Shown: positions 44,405-56,788 of the stretch, one piece after another | Position numbering within the stretch: the stretch's first letter is position 1 | How the letters are laid out: the number at the start of each line of letters is the position of its first letter | NCBI GenBank assembly: GCA_009192285.1 | Contig: WBVU01000021.1 | Span: forward strand, 464,995-528,994 | Direction of reading: 5' to 3' | Length of the DNA stretch: 64,000 nt | DNA from: Morchella semilibera | Lineage: Eukaryota > Ascomycota > Pezizomycetes > Pezizales > Morchellaceae | Position numbers and translations under genes: made by a program | The notes under the pieces: model-generated | What the model saw: the letters and a program-made list of their open reading frames with translations, nothing else | Told to the model about the DNA's origin: nothing | Databases searched by the model: none

Positions 44405-45383
44405 CACTACCGCCCGTCTGCATATCCATATGAGGATTACACCATGCTTATATACGTCCGAATCAACCATTACTTGGTACTAACTATGGTATTTCCAATA
44501 ACGTCCCTAAAACGCTATTGTTTTGGTCAGAGTTATATATATTCAGCCTTAGTATATGTGATAATGCCTATATAGGGGTTATTTTATTCGGTGAAAAATC
44601 TGGATGCACAGGTAGGCCAGTATTCACGCCTCTTCGGGCATAGGTAAATTACACAAATTAAACTCTTGATTATTTCTCTATTCAATATGTACATTTACTC
44701 TCTACTAGCAACCTTTCCTACCGGCTTACCTACCGGCTTACCTGCCTACCTGCCTGCCTACCTGCCTGCCTACCTGCCTGCAATACCTGCTTGGCTGGGT
44801 GCTGCTTGACTGGGTACTGGATTCGCTGGATTAGGTGCTGAATTCGCCGGATTGGGTACTGGGTTCGCTGGATTGGGTGACGGATTCACTGGATTCACTG
44901 CCTATTTCACCGATTAGCTCATGTCTGGACGATAACGATGATTTAGCAGGGCCGTGACGGCGGTAAGAAGGAGACTATTATTACGGTATCCATGAAGTGG
45001 GGGGGGGGGGAGTGCAGATGACGTGATGAGCTGTGGGGATGAAGCTGTGGAGATGAAGAAGCCGCTGAGATTAACGTGGAGGTGAAGGTGAAGGTGTGGA
45101 GGTGGAGGTGTAGGGGCGGAAGGCGTGCGGTTTGATATCTGCTAAGTCCTAAACCCTAACCCTCAAAAGCTTACGGATTTCCCTAATCCCTATTTCTATA
45201 TTCACGCTTCTCTCCCGAAGACTGTTAATTGAGCCCCACACGTCCCTAATTATGTGCCAAATATCAGTATAATCTCCAAATCTGGCTCAATTAGGCCCTA
45301 TTTTGATAAAATGGTTATACCAGGCTTTTATATGCTATCGAGCTATTATTTAGTCTCATACAGATGTGCGGACGGCGGTAAAG
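44405..45383. mobile_element. TA-type non-autonomous transposon E4 (979 bp), inverse copy of E2
   Basis: Ends CACTACCGCCCGTCTGC and inverse CTTTACCGCCGTCCGC, TA at 44403-44404 and 45384-45385. Its interior is the reverse complement of E2 (CCTAACCCTAACCC at about 45157; TACCTGCCTGCC repeats at 44720-44785). The unoccupied site is visible at about 45767 (ATTCGTATGTCTTCGG). Confidence 0.8.
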
Positions 45384-45956
45384 TATGTCTCCGGTGAGAC
45401 CTCTGGATTCAGAGGGCTGCCTCGATACCGTCCCCGCCCCAACTCAGTGCCCCCATATCTGTATGCCGGGGGTACCGTGCCGTGGCTTTCTTTTGTGTTC
45501 GCATTCGGCGGGGTGTGTCTGGTACCCGTAGGTTACGGCAACCGCCCACTTCCCGCTTGCAGGATGTGGCGTGATCATCCTCCTCAATTGAAAAAGCATA
45601 TTGGAATGACACTGCGAAACCTCCTCGGCTCCCTCAGGCTTCCTCCACTACCCCCCCCCCCCCTCTTTAGCTATTCATTCCCTTTCTAGTCCCCCCATCT
45701 CTCTATTGCTGGTGAATCTCGTCCTCACTCCCCACATGTATCCCGTCGTTCTCATTTCTCCATTCGTATGTCTTCGGTGACACTTCTGGATGTAGAGGCT
45801 TGCTTTAATACCGTCTTCGTCCTGTGTGTTCGCATTCGGCTGAGGTGTGTCTGCCGCCCTGCTCCTCTGCCATCCCGCGCTAACCCCATTGACGCTAGCA
45901 ACAAATTTAAACTTTAGCCAAGAGCTTATAATCTCCTGCTGCGACCCTAGATACAA

Positions 45957-46049
45957 GCCGCGGTGGTGTAGTGGTTATCACACCCAGAAACTCAGCATGT
46001 AGGAGATAGAGCTGTGAGGGTGACTTGGGTTCAAATCCCAACCATGGCA
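45957..46049 (+). ncRNA. tRNA-like sequence, copy 4
   Basis: 93 nt. Box B GGTTCAAATCC. The inner stem CACCC/GGGTG is fully paired. A run of T follows. Confidence 0.6.
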
Positions 46050-46701
46050 TTATTTTTTTTCATCACTTCACATTCCTCGTTTATCGATAGACCTCACTGT
46101 CAGACCTGGACCACAGTTGCCCGCAATATTGGGTTGGGAGGTCCACCGTCCGTAGGGGGGATGTACTGTAGGCTCCGCTGAGGTGATAGCCTGCTATCAG
46201 TAACGTGCGGGTGCAAGCCTGCGCCAACCTACAATTTATATATATTCTTCCCGCCTGCCGGAAGTGGCGTGTTCCCCTCGTCAATGAGAGAGATTATAGG
46301 AGGTATCAGAATGGCACTGCGAGACCTTCTCCCTGAAGCTTCCCTCGTTCCTCTCCCCCTTAACGATTCACCCCCTTACTAGTCCCCCGATCCATATTTC
46401 TGTTCAACCAGGTCCCCATCCCTATCTCGTGGCCCTTCTCTCCTCCGCTCATATGCCTTCGTTGAGCCTTCCAGACCTCGAGGGCTGCCCCGGCACCGCC
46501 CTGCCCAAAGGAGGGGATACCGTGCCCTACCCTCTCTTCTACTCGCATTCGATGGGGATGTGTTTGACGTCCCAATTTCTGTCATCTTGCGCTAACTCCA
46601 TTCTATGGGCCAATATGCACGGCAGGTGCTGCACTAGCGCTAGCAACAAATTTAAACTTTAGCCAAGAGCTTATGATCTCCTGCTGCGTCCCTACCAACA
46701 A

Positions 46702-46794
46702 GCCACGGTGGTGTAGCGGTTATCACACCTAGAAACTCAGCACGTAGAAGACAGAGCTGTGAGGGTGACTTGGGTTCGAATCCCAACCGAGGCA
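46702..46794 (+). ncRNA. tRNA-like sequence, copy 5 (divergent acceptor arms)
   Basis: 93 nt. The acceptor-like arms are GCCACGG and CCGAGGC: six pairs and one A-A mismatch, so two of the arm changes keep pairing. Box B is GGTTCGAATCC. The inner stem CACCT/GGGTG includes a wobble. The array unit ends shortly after its T-run. Confidence 0.6.
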
Positions 46795-46800
46795 TTATTT

Positions 46801-49800
46801 TTTTGTGCCTTTGGGGTTTTGGTGGCCGCTTGGTGGAGCTAGCATGGACTGCCACTGGGTCTATTGACCCGCTCGTTGTGGTCTTGGAAGACTGGCTGTG
46901 CTCCTTTAGCTATCGGGTAGGATGACATCAGGCTGGTGAGATGGTAGATTTGTGGGTTGCGCCCAATGCTGGGATTGGGCGGGTACGCAAGCTCGGGGGT
47001 CATCAGGTCTTGTATTGGAGTCATTCTGGCTACCTTAAATACTGCCGCCGATCCCTCAACGCAAACAAACGCAGCGAAAAAATGGGATATCCCCGTCCGC
47101 TGCCGCCGGTTATGCTTGGGTGGGCTAGCTTTCACGTATGCCTCGCAGAGCATCAAAGGAGGATACTCCCCAGGTTTAGCCACTACCCCTCAGGTGTTTG
47201 TAGAGCACTAGTGATCTAAACAGAATTGAGTTAGACGAATCCAATATTCACATCTACTCCGGGAAGAGGGGGGAAACGGTTGCCATGACCTAAGGACTAC
47301 ATGCATGGATCAAGTATCAATATATAAACGGATGAGACGAATTTGATATAGACCAGCTTGCCCATAAACGAGCACGGCCCATCAGCGAGCGTTGCCTGCA
47401 ATTTTTCCCGTTGCAACGGATGGCTGAACTCTTTCATTTTGAGGATGTCTCACGGCAAAGAAGTATTTGATGTGTCATACGCTCTGCGTTGAGGGGGCCG
47501 CGCTCTCTGATGAGGGGCAAGGCACTAGTATAGGCTATCAGAGTCGAAGAACAGGATCTTGCCGGGGAAAGGGGCGTAGACGAGTCGTCATGCGCCCTAG
47601 AGATAGAGGCCGCCTGAGGACGCTGTCAAAATTTAATGCGCTTCCTGATGCGCTGTATGTAGATCACATTTCTAACCGAATATCGCCCGTGAGAGTTGGA
47701 CAGCTGCTCTACGATCTCGGGCCGGAAGAATCGAATGTCACCCCGATTAGCACCAAACCGATTTTCCCCGAACGGAATAGTTGCGTGATACGGTCTAATT
47801 TTCCTACTTACCTAGTTACTGAACCACATTTGAACGAGCATGAGGCCCGCACCATACACGAGAGAGAGCAGGCGGGCGGAGTAGAAGCTGGGCGCACACT
47901 CGCTCTCGGCATAGGGATCAGTATTGTATAAGAAGAGAAGGCGACGGCCCGGAGCGCACTGCGGATACCTGATGCTGAAAGGGGCGAGTTGGGGGGATAG
48001 TGAGGAACGTAAACCACTGACGGACACTTCAATTCGCCGTCTGGTTTGTGACTGCAGAGACATGTTTGCTTAGACGTGAGGTGGTTCCGAGCTGAGAGTC
48101 AAGGCTTCTCTCTCATCCACGCGGGGCAGGGCTGCTTCGCTAGAGTTTCAGCTGCTGGCCGCCTGGGGGTTGGAACCTTCCTGAGTCAATCCTGTCTAGT
48201 TAAGTGCTGCTTGCCACCTATCGTAATGGGTTTATATATTGATATGGAATTTGAGCGTTGCTCGAGAGGAAGGGCTGATCTCGCTCAGAATGTAGAACTT
48301 ATTTCTTTTTTGCGAGAGTGGTTCGGGTCACAGGCGGTAATAAGCGCCATAGTTAATGATATTGGAATTTTCTTGGCTCAGAATATCTCGCTTGGCTAGT
48401 CTTTAACTAGACGAAGGGAGTATAGTCCCATGATAGCATGGACTGTACTGACTTAGAGCACTGGAATGTCATACTAAGAGTTGATTCAGTGCTCTAGATG
48501 ATTAAGTCGTTTAGTAAAGTTCTTAACTTGGACGGTATGGAATTGGTTCAATTGAGTCCGTCCGCGCAGGAATGTTAGTACTACTATATGCTCAAAATGA
48601 TAGATAGTCTTGGAGTTAGGCTCATATGAGAGGAGTATGTGTGGATGATATAACCAGCTACTATTGACCTTAGTCTGCCGACACGTAATACTTTCCTGTG
48701 CTACGCGCTCGCCCAAGCCATCCAGAAGTCCTTCCCCACTCCCACGGGCAATTTTTGATCGTCCTTATCGACTCTACTTGACATTGACCTATAATTCCTA
48801 CACCAAGAATCATACAAGAAGGGATAGTGACAGTCAAGGAGAGAGGGTGTGTTGATCGCTTATTATGTCACTGATCAGACCTAGCGCACTCCGAGCGGAC
48901 AGCAGCTACTCAGAGTGGTACGGTTCCTACAGAGGTCAAGTTGCGTCGTTGGAAGTGGCGGCCGCACTGCCAACAGTATGATCGTAGTAGGTAACCGAGC
49001 TATGAACAAGAATTGAAAGTAGTGTGATATAGCGTAGCGAGTAAATTATCTCATTTGAATCTTCATTGTATCCCTACAATAATTCGAGTGGTAATCATGA
49101 TGCGAGGTGGAGGAGTATTTTTTGTTGGTAAGGTTTAATGCATCGCCGTCGCTCCTAAGTTACATGGCTAATTCTGGCGACGGCTTTGAACCTGTGTCCC
49201 TATATAGTTTACATACGAGACGACTAATATGACTTCATAGTTTCTAAACCGTTACCACGGACAGCTACGACCCATCAGTAGGGACGCAGGTGACATTGAA
49301 GGTAGAGAATTGGACCTCGGTGTACCAGTATAAGCCTAAGGTAAACTAGCGGAACCTGAACAGATAGTGAGAACCTACGTGATCAAATTTATGTCGAGAT
49401 TTTGAAGGCCCGTTGTATTCAGAGTCTTAGGTCTCACGTCAGAAAATGGTGCAAGCCATAGGTCACGTACTATCGAGGTGGCCCCGGAGCTCACATGTGT
49501 CTTCACACCCCGCTGTTATAGTAACCCAAGCGAATCGGCGGCCCGTAAGCTGGTGCTGGGGGGCAGCCCATCCACCCGAGAAGGGAACAACTCACTCTTC
49601 CATGGAAAGGGCCTTGTTCAGATGTGGCAGAGTCTCGTCCCTTCCGCGAGGACTGCCACGCAAGCGAGTTTGTTACAGCGTGCGGGGATGTATCTCGTCT
49701 AGACTTAGGTCTGTTTGCGGCGCTGAACATGTTCACCGCACTGAGTAAGATCCTGAAGCGGAACCCCGGCCCGCAATAATACTTTTTATTACTATGGCTC

Positions 49801-52800
49801 TTCTGCCGAATGTGGTGTTTGGGCAAGCCATCGAACCGACTAGAGAAAGAGCAGCTGCGTCGCAGTGACTAGAATGTGTTGGTGCAGTATGGAAATCAGA
49901 CACAAAACATAGATTAGAGAATCACAAGAGGGCAGTTGTGTTGGAACGATAATCATGGCGAGCGGGGCTCGAACTGGTAGCTTTAACGAAAGGAACGATC
50001 TACGATAGTCGAGTCTTACGATCCGCGTGGGGGTTACACACTTTGCAAGGCACACGAATGTTTTTTTGAGTTCTCTATAAGGGATAACTATTAAGGAACT
50101 AACGATGACGTACTATGATAGTGAGCAGTAGATATAGGTGAAAAGTATTATCCGGGTGTCTCATGGTCGTCATCTACTTCCTCTGCTTGTGTGCATCAGG
50201 CTAAGGATATGTATGTGACTTCTATCGTGTCTCCGCTATGCAGGTCTTTAGCCCTCTGACCATAGGTTTGTTCGTCTTCATAATGGATATGGCCGTAGAT
50301 CTCCTGTAGGGTAATTAGCTGTGTGGACGGTCTTTGGTGGTCGAGACCGTATTGTAGTAGGTTGAATGACCATGAGATATGTGTACATGCGTGAAGAGTG
50401 TAAGTCATAGAGACCACATGAGTATGGGCGCTCGTGCTATGAGTGTGATGAGCAGATAGTAGCCTTTGCACGGGAGTTGCATTGCAGTGCTAATTCTGAT
50501 TTAACTTTGATGCGACCACTCGAGTCTGTCACGATGAGGAGTTTCATGTGTATGTGCGTACTAGTTTTAGGTGTCATATAATTCAGTCCGGGTCGTTTGA
50601 TTAGCTAAACTTCACTTATGTATAAACAAGGTGGACCGGACTAGTGTCGGGAATTCTCTCTTCCCGCGTGAGCTTAGCAATACAGCCAAGGACTTTCTCG
50701 ACTGGCTTAGCCCACTCCTCTACACCCTGTCCCACAATCATCACTAACATGCAAACTAGCTACCGCAGTGGCAAACACCAAGCCGACATCCCCTAGCCCG
50801 CAGTGAGGCTGAAACCAAGGCCGTTGTTAGGTCTCTCTCGAGACGATATCATCTACCTAGGAAGTTGAGGTTCTGTCTAAATGCAGGGCCTCGTGACGCT
50901 CTCGAATAGTATAGGGTTATGGGGGCAGAGAACATTATGGAAAAAAAGAAAATGCGTGGGGTTCCCCCGCCAGCCCCCATCTCACTTGTCTCACTATTCG
51001 CTTAGGTTGCTCGGTATGTGTCTTTGGAGTTGTACATTTATTATATTATTGGAGAGGGGTTTGCGTTCGAGGGGTCACTTTGAAGTAAGTACGATGTGGG
51101 TCTTAGTAAGAATATCGAGGTGAATCATTGGATACGATATAATCTTCTTACACTAGCGCAGAGAGGGCACCTTTCCTGGTCGCTGCCGATGACAAACTAA
51201 CTGTCGGTGACTGAATGTGATTTTCTCAAGTCTATATCCCGTCACGCATAGGATTTGATTGCTCCGGCTCACGGGCCAACGAGAACTTTTGATCTCCGGC
51301 CACAAGAACAACACCGACGTAGCCAACACCACCAGGACAAAAAAGCACACACAGGCTATATATACGTGTGCCGTCAAAGAATTGCTCATTATCCACCTGA
51401 AACAGTAGTACAATAATATATAATGACTTGAGCATCATCAGCGTTGGCTAAGAGTGACATGTCGTCCGTACCGTACATGCGCGCCACTCGAGGCGAGCCA
51501 CTACATCGCCAACGGTGTATCTCCCTGGTAAACCCTGAAGGGCCTGTCCAGGCGCCCTCAGACATGCCCCCGGCTGAGTACCCTAGAGCTTGGAGAGGTG
51601 TTCTCGCGCCATAATTGCGCCACAGCGGTGTTGCCAAAGACGAGGCCAGGGATATAGCCCGCGCACACTTTAGTCCACAGAGATTCCGCAGCCAGAAGAA
51701 CTACACAAACTATGTTATGTGTTAAGCTTTAACCGCACATGTGTCGTGTATCTAATGGAGTATCTTAAATCCCGCGATCTCCCATCAGGCGCATCCAATG
51801 TCAGGCTGGGACTTTATGTCTCCTGAGCACAGGGACTGTATAACTTACAGTGGTTCCGCTATAAATAAGCGAAAGTACAACTTCCGAAGTATAGGGAGGT
51901 CTACTTCATGCAACACTATAACACCCCCACGTTTGCCAGCGATGGCCGCCAAAGGAAGGCGAAGCATCCAGGGGTGCTTAAGAGGTTTTTGGGGGTGTAC
52001 TCCAGGATAAAGTGAATCCGACTTGAGCCCACTAAGGACAATTGTTCTTGAAGAACAGTACCTGCTCCCACCTGGCCAATGACTGTCACTCTCCTGCGAG
52101 AGCACGAACAATCTGCACATTGGCCAATGCGGCCTCTTTGGCTCCGCCAGGCGAGTTCTGCTCAAGTAATTTTTCCGCGCCGACGTTGTCGTCATACAGC
52201 CACCAGTGTTGATGGCCCATTGCAAGCCTCAATCTATCACGCGGTTAACTACAATCCGTTATATTAAATTTACCGGCTTTATGTCTCATCTATAGTGCAC
52301 CGTGATCATGGAGTGTTGGTTGGGGATGAGCTTAGGGGATGACCGTTATAGTTTGTGTGCCGAGTACCTGCGAATGAGGGCCCTTATGTCAGGTGAATTG
52401 CCCAACCCAATAGATCCTCTATCACGCCCCTCTGCAGGCTCACCACCTCCAAGCGGTCACTACTGACGCACACTGCACCTAAACCTTAACAACTAGACCA
52501 CAAGGATAGATCCTTGTTATACACAGAACGCCCACATGGAGCACGAATCGAGAGAGCGAGTAGGTATGTAAGAAGCATCAAAACCACTCTCAGAGGAGGC
52601 AGGGAGAGTGTGCCAGGCTAAATCGGTGTGGTTTTCAAATTCCGTAATGCACGGTCCCACATTGCACAGCCCAGTCATGTCAGCACCTTTTATCGCCGCG
52701 CCTCCTGATTAGTTCCATGAGCAGAACGTAGAGGCGAGTATGGTGGCAGGCGCGTGAGGGGTGGCAATAAGGTAACCGTTATACTTTCTCGCGGATCCGT

Positions 52801-55800
52801 CCCCGTTTAAAGGAAATGTATGTCTCGTGTGAACTGCAGTCTTCAAGCGCACAGCTGTTTCTTTCCGTAAGCGAATAATCATTTTTTAATCGGGCATCCC
52901 GAGTCTCGCATGACACAAAACAGCGCGCGTCGCGTGCGCGAGAGCAGTAATACTCCCTCATCACTATTAATCTTCCAGGTCAGCTTTCCTCATTACTCCC
53001 CTGAAATTTAGGGGATCTTATAGTCCAGACGCCTCGAGACAACCTCACCAGCACTTATATTTATAGGACAGTATTTACAAAGATCAAGTCTCGAAAGGCT
53101 AACAATATGTCTAAGAGTATTTTATCTCTTAAACATGTGTACTCTTTACGGCCACTATCTCAATTAGGCTGGGGATGTCGAAGGCATGATCTTCGATTAT
53201 CAAATTAATACATATAGTCTACTTGGTTTGCTAGGCTATTTTTAATTTAGTGATTAGGGACCTTTTTGAGTTGTTTGAATACAACCATAACCGATTTCTG
53301 GTCTGCCGTTTGAGGAGTTCGTGCTAATACAATAGTGCGAGAGTCGAGTTCAGATGGGTAACCGATAGTATATCTGCCGAAGAGCGGAGCAATTAGTCAC
53401 CTAGGTAATGACTCTCACCCAGATGTGGATTCATATTGGGGAGGCAGCGTTTAGGTTTGGAGGGCAGCATGGCGCGACATTGTATATGCAGGGTCAAGGT
53501 GGTGCCGTGTGCCTCTGAGCTCAGATTCGCCATCTGCATTCTTTGAGGCCTCTCCAGCCCTGGCGCACAACATACATATCAATCATAGGTTTATGTTACG
53601 TAGTATATCCAACCTAAAGAATCCCAACGAGATTCTATTCCGCCGATTTAGTGGATAGAAGCCAAGATTGCTCGCTCTCTCCCTGACTGGATTTGTTATA
53701 AACATCTTGGTGCCACAGGAGTCTTGGTCCATTGCTGTATGGCGGTATAGGCGAAAAACAACCCGATACAAGCTTCAGCCGTACGCTAAAGGACTCCCCT
53801 CCGGCGCTTGGCACGCCGGTCATGTCCCAGGAATATGATTTCCAGTGGCCCAAAGTGGTTCCTTCTATTCTAATTTCGTTGCCAAATACCCGGCACCAAA
53901 AAACTAACTACACGATTCGTCCGATATATGCGTGGATCATAACGTAGGTCCCAACCCGCGCCGAAAACCTCGAGCGTCTGGCAGAATCTATCTTGCTTGG
54001 CGTGGCGCAGCCCGCCAGTCCCTGTATAACTAGCTGGCGTATCGTGGATGCGAGTGCGGAGTTTTGAAATAATTAAGCAGACAGGGAGTCGTTGTCGATG
54101 TCAAGGCCCCTACTGATCACTCATACTATATGTATGCCGTCAGTCGAGACACCGTCATTTTCACGTGTCCTTGATATCGTAAGGTCGTGAGTGTAAATAG
54201 ATACGCAAACCCTCACTTGCACCCACTTGCAACAATCCGCCGAATCTCACTTAAGCTGTCAGCGAGATACGCGTACGGAATTCTCCTGAGCTCTGTTTGA
54301 TTTCCTTGTTCTCTGAGAGGAGCCAATTCAATTAGCTATCGCTCAGTCACATTTCCTCAAGACTATACTTTTGCCTTATTCGACGACCACCATACTCATA
54401 GTAATTGTCCTGGGAGTTTCTGCACCGTGCTATCCACGTGTCGAGTAGTCGAAGGTACCTCAGACTGTTAATATTGCGTGGTCGACATGCTCGTGTATTT
54501 CACGGTGGCATGGAAACAATTCTTTTGTGACTCGCTCCCGAGACCATTTAGAGCGCCAGCGGTAATCACCAGTCCACCTTTAAGATCGCCTGGAAGAGTC
54601 ACATCTTAGACAGAATTCCACCGCAATGGGAGAGAGGGTATCGAGGTCCATAGTGAGTGTCGGAACGTTCACCATGAGTCGTCGGCAAGCTTATTTAGAC
54701 TACACACCGACATAGAGTAATTTTACTAAAGGCATCGCGGAACTGAGCATAATATTCCGATTCCTAGAGACGCACGAGATATCAAATAAGTTCTAAGTGA
54801 GATTCAAAAATGTCTTTATTAACCTAAATAGGGCTACAATCCTGATATGTCTTCATAGAGTTCTTTTGATATTCTCTTTGCTTGTGAAAAAAGGTACATT
54901 CGACGCCTGAGACCACTGTTGTTCTGCTCAACACCTATAATAGCTGCGGCCGGAACCATAGACTTCTCGTGTGGCCTCTATTCGTTAGAGTTCTTAGGAA
55001 CTGGGCTCAATTGATTGTGCGATGCTACCCCAAAAATTCAATGAGCTTGGGCGTATTATTTTGTACGGCATGCAATATCAGTCGCGTCCATAAATGCCAG
55101 CGAAATACGAGTAAAGTCTCTCCCCCGTAGGTACGGGGGGCTAGGATCGGGGTTGATGCCACGCGAGGGTAGGACCGTGCAGAGTATTCATTTGGTTAAG
55201 CCCGGCCGCATCCACTACTGCAAGAGCTCGAGAAATTGGCTATCTCCGGCCAGGGATTACCTACCTTCTTTACAATTGGTTGAAGGATAGATCAGGTCTG
55301 CTTATCTGATAGATGGTCAGTCCGAATGACAACGAGACACTTAAACCCTTTCTACTACTCATTCCATGACGTCTCGGATCACGACCAATATTGCATACAC
55401 ACAAAAAGGTGCCAAGTCCCCCCATTTGTATGGTATGCAATATTGGTTGTGTTCGGAAACGTCATGTAAGGGCGAGTATTAACCGTGAAAAAGCGCACAG
55501 AATCGAAAAAGTGTCACAAACTATCACGCATGCTGGAAACTCAGACTTATTAAACCACGTTGCTATAAAAGATTAAGTGTCTCGGGTTGTAATTTGGGCA
55601 GTCTATCAGATAGCAATTTGATCTCATATGCGGTATTAACTTGCCGGAGAGATCCGGCGTTATGGCATCGATGGCGAAAGCGCGCTCGATCAGCTCAGCA
55701 CGATCGTGCCCCAAGGGACAACGAGGGCAACTCAGCCGCAAAGCGCCGAGCAAGCTGTTTGGCCAAGAACGTGTGGAGGGTATGGCAGGCTCTGGAGGAT

Positions 55801-56672
55801 GGAGGGGTCGCGGAGCGTGGAGCTAATGGTACAGCCGCAACCCGACCGCCAAGACCCTGAAATTTCGTACAGTATAGCAAAACCCGGGATAGCAAATTGA
55901 TTTTGCACTAGAAAGAGGATCCGGCATATTGAGACATAGAATATGTATTATGTCATAATGACTAGAGTTTATCAGATATATCTGTGCGATCGTTTTGACT
56001 CGGATTATTAACTGGATAACTTCCCATAAAATTTAAATTCCAAAATTTATAGCTAAACAAAAAAGGAGAAAAAACAGATGACTTCCCGTCGGAAATTTAA
56101 AACCAAGCAATCATATTACCGCATTAATTCAAAATTCGTTGCGCTGCAGCAGGGGTATGAGCCAACTAGAGGCAGGATCTGGACGCCAATATGCAAGATC
56201 TGGTAGAGAAGACCCTTGCTGCAGCGCAACGAAATTTCTCTGAACCAACCCCTCCCCCGCTCTCTAAATTCCCCCGGGAAGTCATCCATTGGTTTTATTA
56301 TTGAGAAACCTCATAGCAGGGAACCCTCTCGCTTGACATCGGAATATTTAGATAAGGCACACAGTGATGTAACAAGAGGTTATTGGTCACATATTCTCAC
56401 ATCGGGATATTACTCGAATGGAGAGTGCTAGTCACCAGCTGCGCCCGCCACCGGAGTTTGGTTTATTCCGTTGCATAATAACCATAGAGCCAATCAGAAA
56501 CAGCTGTTAGCTGCCTGCTTAAGCTAGGAAAATGTGAATCCCTGGGACTTGGTGCATACGGAGGTATTTTCTCTACCAATCCGTAGGAAGGAAAGCTCTT
56601 GGTGGCACGGGGAACGGTGTGCCCATGTACCGCTAGAATTTTCCCAGTAGGCTATCTTCAGCGTCTGGAGGT
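46801..56672. other. Long stretch without supported genes or repeats
   Basis: Open frames here are at most about 155 codons (47467-47931) and show no domain or splice structure. I see no tRNA, no transposon ends, no tandem repeats and no strong composition change. Confidence 0.5.
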
Positions 56673-56674
56673 GT

Positions 56675-56687
56675 GTATATATACATA
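56675..56687 (+). promoter_or_regulatory. TATA-like element upstream of the membrane-protein gene
   Basis: GTATATATACATA lies about 100 bp before the ATG at 56789, a normal distance for a fungal TATA box plus 5' leader. Confidence 0.4.
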
Positions 56688-56788
56688 GGCTGGATATCTT
56701 TTCTGTGGGTGCATCTCCCAGCGCTACACACCCCAACAGCAACCGAACAGGCCGCAGACGAGACTCTAACCCTTCAAATTTTACCACC

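Larger units (their letters stand above)
38855..46800. repeat. Tandem array of about 0.75-0.8 kb units, each with a tRNA-like sequence
   Basis: Five copies start with a GGCGCTAGCAACAAATTTAAAC-like block and TCTCCTGCTGCGTCC, then the 93-nt tRNA-like sequence and a T-run. They continue through GCTCGCAATATTGGGTT, CAGCTTGCTA, GTGCAAGTGCAGGCCTGCG, GGTTATGGAAACCG, CTCAATTGAAAAAACATA, TGGAATGACACTG, TAACTATTCATTCCC and GGCTTGCTTTAATACCGTC. Distances between tRNA-like starts are 3053, 1686, 2284 and 745 bp. They reduce to roughly 0.75-0.8 kb when the inserted TA-type elements are removed, except in the third unit, where part of the unit is present twice. All copies have the same orientation. Confidence 0.85.

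Noticed and set aside
38934-46794. tRNA-derived SINE
   Set aside because: Copies lie in tandem with long shared flanks and lack poly-A or target duplications at the RNA ends, so segmental tandem duplication explains them better than retroposition.
46839-47183. 114-codon frame on the minus strand
   Set aside because: Partly overlaps the end of the tRNA-like array; no recognisable motif.
47467-47931. 154-codon open frame
   Set aside because: No domain, no splice signals and no codon pattern; length is within chance for this GC content.
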